A stretch of DNA of 9,820 nt from Elusimicrobiota bacterium. Lineage in GTDB: Bacteria > Elusimicrobiota > Elusimicrobia > UBA1565 > UBA9628. The notes under the pieces were generated by a model. It had not been told where the DNA came from and did not search any database. It worked only from the letters and a program-made list of their open reading frames with translations. A program made the translations under genes and the position numbers. The stretch covers positions 1-9,820 of the forward strand of contig JAGWMT010000108.1 of assembly GCA_028871595.1 (NCBI GenBank), given 5' to 3'. Of the stretch, positions 1-4,344 are shown in pieces (the first letter of the stretch is position 1; every line of letters begins with the position of its first letter).

Positions 1-40
1 GAGAGTTCTGCGTCTCGCGTAAAATGCCCAATGCCTTCAT
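1..40 (-). CDS. Start of an unidentified gene, 5' end only (leaves the window on the left)
   Basis: Reading leftward, an ATG at 40-38 overlaps the TGA stop of the nucleotidyltransferase gene (ATGA) and opens a frame of 13 codons, MKALGILRETQNS, to the window edge without a stop. A GGAG sits 8 nt upstream of this ATG inside the preceding gene, a good Shine-Dalgarno position. The ATGA overlap matches the junction between the two genes upstream, so this is probably the third gene of the leftward operon. Thirteen residues are too few to name a family, and no function is assigned. The start is an inference from overlap, ribosome site and operon pattern. Confidence 0.6.
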   Translation of the reverse strand, partial: MKALGILRETQNS

Positions 41-747
41 CGTTTCGTCTCCGTCGTCAGGTGCGCCTCGGCGGCGGCCACGTCCTCGGGCCGGTCCACG
101 TCGAGGGTCTTCGAAAGCGTCGGTCCGGACACGCGCGCGCCGGAGGCGATGAGCGAGCGCCAGTAGTCCCGCAGGCGCGCGTGGGCGGACGCCTCCGGAA
201 GGCGCTCGACGGAGGCGCGGGACAGGAAGTACAAGCCGCACGTCACGCGGCGGCGCGTGCGGGCGTCGTCGCCGACGGCGGTCACCAGGCCGGTTTCGTC
301 CACGTCGGCCCAGAGGGGCTTCTCGTCGTCGACGTGGGCCGTCAGCGCCAGTCCCGCGTCCGCGCGGGACGCGCGGCATTCGGCCCAGAAGCGAGCGACG
401 TCGGCGGCCGGCGCGATCACGTCCACGGTGCTGATCAGGAACGCCTCGTGGCGCTCGGCCAGACGGCGCGCCACGAGCCGAAAGCTCTCGAATGACGACG
501 CGGTGTCGGCGGCCAGGAAATCGAACGGGAGGGCGGGAAAGGCGGCCTTCAGACTGGGAGGCACCGCGCCGCCGCGGCTATTGGTCAGCACCGTGAGCTC
601 TCGCGCGCCGGCGTCGCGCAGGGACCCGACGACCCAGTGCGAGAGAGGCCGGCCCGCGACGGAGACCAGCGGCTTCACCAAGCCGGGATGGCTGTGCGCC
701 AGGCGCGAGCCTTCGCCCGCGGCGATCACTCCGGCCGCGAATGTCAT
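37..747 (-). CDS. Nucleotidyltransferase (sugar-phosphate NTP transferase-like, GT-A fold)
   Basis: A 236-residue cytoplasmic enzyme of the NTP-transferase superfamily, which joins an NTP to a phosphorylated sugar, alditol or similar substrate and releases pyrophosphate. The N-terminus carries the nucleotide-binding signature GVIAAGEGSRL (about residues 6-16), followed by K25-P-L, the usual lysine near the triphosphate. D109 in the segment STVDV is in the place of the metal-binding aspartate. The C-terminal LDVDRPEDVAAAE (about 215-227) is typical of family ends (often xDxDTPEDLxxAE). Its ATG overlaps the TGA of the HAD gene upstream (ATGA), and GGAGG lies 10 nt before the ATG. A longer open frame extends upstream to 1323, but that part is read antisense to HAD codons in another frame and lacks family motifs, so the start at 747 is preferred. 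Length is near the minimum for single-domain members, with no left-handed beta-helix. The substrate cannot be read from the sequence. Pairing with a HAD hydrolase suggests processing of a phosphorylated metabolite, by inference. Confidence 0.85.
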   Translation of the reverse strand: MTFAAGVIAAGEGSRLAHSHPGLVKPLVSVAGRPLSHWVVGSLRDAGARELTVLTNSRGGAVPPSLKAAFPALPFDFLAADTASSFESFRLVARRLAERHEAFLISTVDVIAPAADVARFWAECRASRADAGLALTAHVDDEKPLWADVDETGLVTAVGDDARTRRRVTCGLYFLSRASVERLPEASAHARLRDYWRSLIASGARVSGPTLSKTLDVDRPEDVAAAEAHLTTETKR

Positions 748-1409
748 GTCAGCGCCGCCTCCAGATCGACGACCGAGCGTACCGTCCAATCCTGCCCCGC
801 GTCCGGCGCCTGAGGCTTCACGGTCACAAGGGCCTTCTTCATGCCCGCCGCCGCCGCGCCCTTCATGTCGCGCGGAACAGAGTCGCCCACCATCACGCAC
901 TGCGCCGGGCTGCTTCCCAGCGCGCGCGCGGCGTGGAGAAAGATCTCCGGGTCCGGCTTCTCCACGCCCAGCACCCCGGAGTCGGCGACCACCGCGAAGT
1001 GGCTTCGGAGCCCTTCGGCGCGGAGTATTCCGTCCAAATTGCCGTAAAAATTGGAGACGACGCCCAGGCGGTACCGTCGGGACAGGCGCTCGAGAACGGG
1101 CGTCAGGCGCGCGAATTGGCGGCGGCTGTCCTCCGCAAAGCGCCCGGCGATCCGGTCGGTGAGGTCCGACCGCTCCGGCGCGACGGCGTCGAGCACGTCG
1201 CGCACTTGGAGGAGCAGGGTCTGCCGGAGATCGAGGCCCGCCAAGCGGTGCTTCTTGGGCAGATTGTCGTCCGAATCGTAGAAGGCTCGGTCGAAACGAT
1301 CGCGGGCGACCACCACCCCGCATTCCTTATAAATAGGGTAGAAGCGCTCCAGCCAAGTGGACCCGTCGGAATCGAGCGTCCCGCCGTAATCGAAGAGGAC
1401 CGACTGCAC
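744..1409 (-). CDS. HAD-superfamily hydrolase (subfamily IA-like), GTG start
   Basis: A 221-residue haloacid-dehalogenase-fold protein, usually a phosphatase or related phosphotransferase acting through an aspartyl-phosphate. Motif I is FDYGGTLD with nucleophile D7. Motif II is VVSN with S119. Motif III is K151 in VEKPDPEIF. Motif IV is VGDSVPRD with D176 and D181. The helical region between motifs I and II (about 15-100) is the usual subfamily-I cap. In motif I the second aspartate (general acid/base, position +2) is glycine (G9), a variant found in part of the superfamily that may alter or weaken phosphatase chemistry. The GTG at 1409 is the only usable start: an in-frame TGA lies at 1424-1422 and the next codons already encode motif I. 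No Shine-Dalgarno lies at normal distance (GGAGGG is 18 nt away), while an extended -10 promoter is 6 nt upstream. It is the first gene of the leftward operon and overlaps the nucleotidyltransferase by 4 nt. Family assignment is firm; substrate is unknown. Confidence 0.9.
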   Translation of the reverse strand: MQSVLFDYGGTLDSDGSTWLERFYPIYKECGVVVARDRFDRAFYDSDDNLPKKHRLAGLDLRQTLLLQVRDVLDAVAPERSDLTDRIAGRFAEDSRRQFARLTPVLERLSRRYRLGVVSNFYGNLDGILRAEGLRSHFAVVADSGVLGVEKPDPEIFLHAARALGSSPAQCVMVGDSVPRDMKGAAAAGMKKALVTVKPQAPDAGQDWTVRSVVDLEAALT

Positions 1410-1415
1410 GGTGGA

Positions 1416-1424
1416 ATTATATCA
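1416..1424 (-). promoter_or_regulatory. Extended -10 promoter for the leftward HAD operon (probable leaderless start)
   Basis: Read leftward the sequence is TGATATAAT, an exact extended -10 (TGnTATAAT). It ends 6 nt before the GTG of the HAD gene. Transcription normally starts about 7 nt after the -10, which would place the first RNA base at or within a base or two of the GTG. No good -35 is visible at 16-18 nt spacing, which is usual for extended -10 promoters. The element is seen in the sequence; its use and the leaderless mRNA are inferred. Confidence 0.65.
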
Positions 1425-1485
1425 AATCCCTCCGGAATCCTTCGTCGTCAGGAGGGCTTGGAATTAAGCGCATTTGATGCGGGCC

Positions 1486-1514
1486 TTGACACTGGGGGGC
1501 AAACCTGTTATAAC
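1486..1514 (+). promoter_or_regulatory. Sigma-70-type promoter for the pil operon
   Basis: TTGACA at 1486-1491 is a perfect -35. A 17-bp spacer follows, then TATAAC at 1509-1514 as the -10, preceded by TGt (1506-1508), an extended -10. Transcription should begin near 1520-1521, giving a leader of about 77 nt to the first pilM ATG at 1598. It is a rare AT-richer spot in a GC-rich window. No sigma-54 motif is apparent. It would drive pilM through at least pilQ and probably the two membrane-protein genes beyond, since no terminator is seen between them. Confidence 0.8.
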
Positions 1515-1533
1515 TCACTGCCATTCCAGAAGC

Positions 1534-1583
1534 GCGCCGAGTCCGACCCGCCGGGGCATACGGCGGGGAGGCGGCGCTTTTTT
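1534..1583 (+). terminator. Nested hairpin plus T6 in the pilM leader: candidate attenuator
   Basis: An outer 6-bp stem, GCGCCG (1534-1539) with CGGCGC (1572-1577), encloses an inner perfect 7-bp stem, CCCGCCG (1547-1553) with CGGCGGG (1561-1567), with loop GGGCATA. Six T residues (1578-1583) follow the outer stem directly. This is the layout of an intrinsic terminator, but no rightward gene lies upstream, so it sits inside the leader of the pil operon. A GGGGAGG (1565-1571), the best Shine-Dalgarno-like sequence of the leader, is partly buried in the structure. An alternative pairing (1548-1552 with 1570-1574) would disrupt both stems. Function as an attenuator or translation switch is inference; the hairpin could also be chance in GC-rich DNA. 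Confidence 0.5.
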
Positions 1584-1584
1584 A

Positions 1585-1596
1585 ATGGCCGGATAA
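1585..1596 (+). other. Possible three-codon upstream ORF (Met-Ala-Gly-stop) before pilM
   Basis: ATG GCC GGA TAA begins two bases after the T6 tract and ends one base before the pilM ATG at 1598. The GGGGAGG at 1565-1571 is 13 nt upstream of this ATG and 26 nt from pilM, so ribosomes recruited there might use the mini-ORF and reinitiate at pilM. It may equally be a chance ATG. Confidence 0.25.
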
Positions 1597-1597
1597 C

Positions 1598-2743
1598 ATG
1601 CCGATGAAATTAGACGCGGTTAAAGCGCGATTGAGCGCCCTGAAAGGCCTGGGGGAAATGTTCCTCGGGTCCCGGGACATCATCGCCGTGGACGTCGGCG
1701 CCTACGCGGTCAAGGTCGTCCTGCTCAAGCAGGAGGGCCCGCTTCTGGTTTTGAAGGCTTGGGGCCACCTCCCCGTCGGCGCCAAGGCCGAAGCCTCCCC
1801 GGACGAGCGCAAAACTGCCGTCGTCAACGCGCTGCGCGCGTTCCTGATCGAAAAAGGGGTCAAGATCCACGAAGCCGCTACCGCTCTCTCCGGCAACTCC
1901 GTCATCGTCCGCTACGTCAAATTCCCGCGGCTGACGCGGACCGAGCTTCAGGCCACGTTGGCCACCGAGGCCGAGCCGTTCATCCCTTTCGACATCAACG
2001 AGGTCCAGCTCGGCTTTCATATCCTCAGCGAGATTCTGGAGGAAGGCCAGAAGAAGATGGAGACCGTGCTGGTCGCGGCGAAGAAAGAGCTTCTGGCCGC
2101 CCGCCTGGAGATACTGCAGGGAGCGGGCTTCACCCCCGCGATCATCGACGTGGACAGCTTCGCCCTGGAAAACGTGCACGAGAAGATCCGCGATCCGAAG
2201 GAAGGCCCCGCGGCCACCCTCTACCTCAATATCGGCCACGCCGTCACCAACCTCTCCATCGTGGAGAACGGGGTGACCCGCGTGGTCCGCGACGTGTTCA
2301 TCTCCGGCCAGACGATGACGAAGGCGGTGATGAAGGCCTTCCAATGCGAGGCCGGGAAGGCCGATGAGCTGAAGAAGCAGTACGGCGTCATCGTCGATCC
2401 CGCGGAGAAGGAGAAGGCGCTCGCCGACGGGAACCGGGACGCGCTGGGCGTGTCCCAGGCGATCGGCCAGGTGGCGCGCGATCTGGTGGGCGAGGTGCAC
2501 CGATCCGTCGATTTCTATTTGTCGCAGGGTCCGGACCGGGCCATCAACCGCATCGTGCTGGCCGGCGGCACCGCCCGCGCGAAGAATTTGGATAAGCACC
2601 TGTCCGGCGAATTGAAGGTGCCGGTGACGGTGCTCGACCCGTTTTCCTTCGTCTCCGGCGGCGGCGCCGTGCCCGAGGACCTCCGGCCCGCGTTCGGCGT
2701 GGCGGTGGGCCTGGCCCTGCGTCGCAACAGGGATTGGGAATAG
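1598..2743 (+). CDS. pilM: PilM, type IV pilus actin-like ATPase-fold assembly protein
   Basis: PilM is a cytoplasmic FtsA/actin-like protein that binds ATP and the N-terminal tail of PilN, linking the pilus alignment complex to the cytoplasmic motor. The 381 residues show phosphate-1 (IAVDVGAYAVKVVLLK, about 29-44), the conserved PilM stretch VKFPRLTRTEL and EAEPFIPFDI (about 107-133), phosphate-2 (YLNIGHAVTNLSIV, about 209-222), the adenosine loop RIVLAGGTA (about 318-326) and the end FGVAVGLALR. The start is uncertain. ATG 1598 opens the frame (in-frame TAA at 1583-1585) but has no Shine-Dalgarno at normal distance. ATG 1604 has only a weak GGAT. ATG 1658 gives MFLGSRDIIAVDVG, close to the usual PilM beginning, with AAAGG 10 nt upstream, and would give 361 residues. 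Otherwise there is an extra 20-residue basic, probably helical extension. It is the first gene of the pil operon and stops 3 nt before pilN. The identity is strong from motifs and from pilN-Q downstream. Confidence 0.95.
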   Translation: MPMKLDAVKARLSALKGLGEMFLGSRDIIAVDVGAYAVKVVLLKQEGPLLVLKAWGHLPVGAKAEASPDERKTAVVNALRAFLIEKGVKIHEAATALSGNSVIVRYVKFPRLTRTELQATLATEAEPFIPFDINEVQLGFHILSEILEEGQKKMETVLVAAKKELLAARLEILQGAGFTPAIIDVDSFALENVHEKIRDPKEGPAATLYLNIGHAVTNLSIVENGVTRVVRDVFISGQTMTKAVMKAFQCEAGKADELKKQYGVIVDPAEKEKALADGNRDALGVSQAIGQVARDLVGEVHRSVDFYLSQGPDRAINRIVLAGGTARAKNLDKHLSGELKVPVTVLDPFSFVSGGGAVPEDLRPAFGVAVGLALRRNRDWE

Positions 2744-2746
2744 CCG

Positions 2747-3295
2747 ATGATCAAGATCAACCTCGTCCCCGGGGATATCCTCGCCAAGGCGCGCCAGCGG
2801 CAGTTTATGCTGCAGGCGGGCCTGATCGGCGGAGTGCTGGCGGTGGTCATGGTGCTGATCTCCCTGGGCCATTGGTTCGGTCTCTACCGCCTGCAGAACG
2901 ACTACAACTACAAGGAGGCGAAACTCAAGAAGCTGGGCGCCATCGTCGCCCAGGTCGAAGAGCTGGAGAAGGCGGCGGCGGCCGTCCGCGCCCGGTTAGG
3001 CGTCATCGAGGATCTTTTGAAGGGCCGGGCGTTCTACCCGTTCTTCATGTCGGATTTCGCCCGCACGGTTCCCGCCGGCGTGCGCGTGGTTCAGCTGACG
3101 ACCTTAACCCAGCCCAACAGCACCGTGAAGCTGACCATCGGAGCCGTGGCGACGACGAACGAGGACGTGGCCGCGTGGGTGCGGACCTTGCAGGGCGCGC
3201 CGCATTTCGGCGCGATCGAACTGGGGCCGGTGAGCGCCTCCGGCGCCCGCCAGTACTCGTTCACGATCACGGCGACGTACACGAACAAACTCTGA
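2747..3295 (+). CDS. pilN: PilN, type IV pilus inner-membrane alignment protein
   Basis: PilN is a bitopic inner-membrane protein that dimerises with PilO and docks on PilM through its short cytoplasmic tail. The 182 residues begin with the PilM-binding signature INLVP (4-8). One transmembrane helix follows (about 22-44), then a charged coiled-coil segment (about 47-95) and a periplasmic ferredoxin-like domain (about 100-182). Length is typical of the family. The ATG lies 3 nt after the pilM stop, with GGGA 7 nt upstream inside pilM, so translation is probably coupled. The gene ends 1 nt before pilO. The conserved tail and the position between pilM and pilO make the call firm although the periplasmic part is poorly conserved across phyla. 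Confidence 0.93.
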   Translation: MIKINLVPGDILAKARQRQFMLQAGLIGGVLAVVMVLISLGHWFGLYRLQNDYNYKEAKLKKLGAIVAQVEELEKAAAAVRARLGVIEDLLKGRAFYPFFMSDFARTVPAGVRVVQLTTLTQPNSTVKLTIGAVATTNEDVAAWVRTLQGAPHFGAIELGPVSASGARQYSFTITATYTNKL

Positions 3296-3296
3296 C

Positions 3297-3842
3297 ATGG
3301 CCATCCAACTTTCGAAGCAGCAGCAGCAGTACCTGGGCGTGGGAGCGGTGCTCTTCCTCGTCGGCGCGGGCGTGTACGTCAAGTTTTTCTGGCTGCCGAT
3401 CTCCGACAAGCGGGCGGACCTGACCCAGCAGATCGAGCAGATCGAGACGAAGATTTCCAAGGCCGAGGCGCAGGCTTCCCGTCTGACGCGGCTTCAGAGC
3501 GAACTGGCGACGCTCAATCAGCAGGCGGTTGAAGCCGAGAAACGTTTGCCGAAGGACAAGGATGTTCCGGACATTCTCGTCACGTTGGCGCGAATCGCGG
3601 AGAAGTACAAGGTGAGCATTCAGGGTTTCGCGCCCGGGCCGCAGAAGGCCCAACAGTATTTCACGGAACTGGCCTATCCGATGTCCGTCAAGGGGACCTA
3701 CCATGATATCGGGCGCTTTCTGGCGGCGATCGCCCTGGAGACGCGCATCTTCAACGTCAAGGACGTCGTCTACCCGTCGGCCGACGGACAGGGTCAGATG
3801 ACGGTGACCTTCATCTTGCTCACGTACCAGTATAAAGGATGA
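3297..3842 (+). CDS. pilO: PilO, type IV pilus inner-membrane alignment protein
   Basis: PilO partners PilN in the inner membrane and contacts PilP in the periplasm, setting the spacing between motor and secretin. The 181 residues have a short cytoplasmic head containing four glutamines (8-11), one transmembrane helix (about 12-33), a coiled coil (about 38-82), and the family stretch LPKDKDVPDILVTLARIAEK (about 84-103) leading into the ferredoxin-like domain. VKGTYHDIGRFLAAIA (about 131-146) matches the common PilO pattern for a GxYHxxxxFL helix. The ATG follows the pilN stop after a single base. The TGA overlaps the pilP start (ATGA), which points to coupled translation. The CAG run coding the glutamines is short and looks like ordinary coding sequence. 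Confidence 0.93.
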   Translation: MAIQLSKQQQQYLGVGAVLFLVGAGVYVKFFWLPISDKRADLTQQIEQIETKISKAEAQASRLTRLQSELATLNQQAVEAEKRLPKDKDVPDILVTLARIAEKYKVSIQGFAPGPQKAQQYFTELAYPMSVKGTYHDIGRFLAAIALETRIFNVKDVVYPSADGQGQMTVTFILLTYQYKG

Positions 3843-4321
3843 TCACTTTCCTCTCCGCCGTGTTCCTCGCGTCGGCCGCTTTCGCGGCCCCGGCCCCGGC
3901 CGTCCCGGCTTCGACCGCGACCGCTGTCGCGCCGATGCTGGGCTTCAGCACGTACACGGTTTCCACTCTGTACACCGGCGACCGGGTCCGCGATCCCTTT
4001 CTTCCTCAGTCGATGGGCGGCCCGGTGCGCGTGCGCGAGAAGGGCGTGCCCGTCGTCATCGACATCCACGCCCTTCAGCTCCGGGGCATCATGAAGGACG
4101 GTACCAGCGATTTCGCCCTTTTCTCCAATGACGACGGGACCAGCCTCATGCTTCGCGGCGCCCGCCTTTACGATGAGCGGGGCAAGGCCGTTCCCGGAAT
4201 CACCGGTCACATCCGGATCAAGCAGAAGCGCGCGGAGTTGATGACGGCGGACAAGGATGTCCAGATTTACAGCCTCGGCGAGACGGAAGACGCGAAGAAG
4301 GACAAGACGGACCAGCCTTAA
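3839..4321 (+). CDS. pilP: PilP, type IV pilus secretin-bridging periplasmic protein
   Basis: PilP links the PilN/PilO complex to the N-domains of the PilQ secretin. The 160 residues contain the family hallmark RDPF (51-54) after a flexible Ala/Pro/Thr-rich stretch, and a compact beta domain (about 72-134) with the signature LQLRGIMKDG and a FALFSNDDGTSLMLRGARL core. The N-terminus MITFLSAVFLASAAFA reads as a secretion signal with likely cleavage after AFA, but it has no lysine or arginine in the n-region and no cysteine lipobox, whereas well-studied PilP proteins are lipoproteins. The start is fixed: an in-frame TAA lies at 3833-3835 and the ATG overlaps the pilO stop. No spaced Shine-Dalgarno precedes it (AAAGG abuts the ATG), so it probably relies on coupling with pilO. 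The C-terminal tail is highly charged (DAKKDKTDQ). Confidence 0.9.
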   Translation: MITFLSAVFLASAAFAAPAPAVPASTATAVAPMLGFSTYTVSTLYTGDRVRDPFLPQSMGGPVRVREKGVPVVIDIHALQLRGIMKDGTSDFALFSNDDGTSLMLRGARLYDERGKAVPGITGHIRIKQKRAELMTADKDVQIYSLGETEDAKKDKTDQP

Positions 4322-4333
4322 GACATGGGGAGC

Positions 4334-4338
4334 AGGAG
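4334..4338 (+). promoter_or_regulatory. Strong Shine-Dalgarno for pilQ
   Basis: AGGAG lies 6 nt before ATG 4345, in the only sizeable gap (23 nt) of the pil cluster. It fixes the pilQ start and suggests pilQ is translated independently at a high rate, fitting the many subunits needed for a secretin ring. Confidence 0.8.
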
Positions 4339-4344
4339 AAGCTC

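Noticed and set aside
748..1323. Upstream extension of the nucleotidyltransferase frame
   Set aside because: It overlaps HAD codons in another frame and contains no NTP-transferase motif; the AAGEGSR signature begins just after the ATG at 747.
3317..3329. CAG repeat in pilO
   Set aside because: It has only four repeats, encodes a hydrophilic cytoplasmic head consistent with PilO, and is too short to be a meaningful variable repeat.
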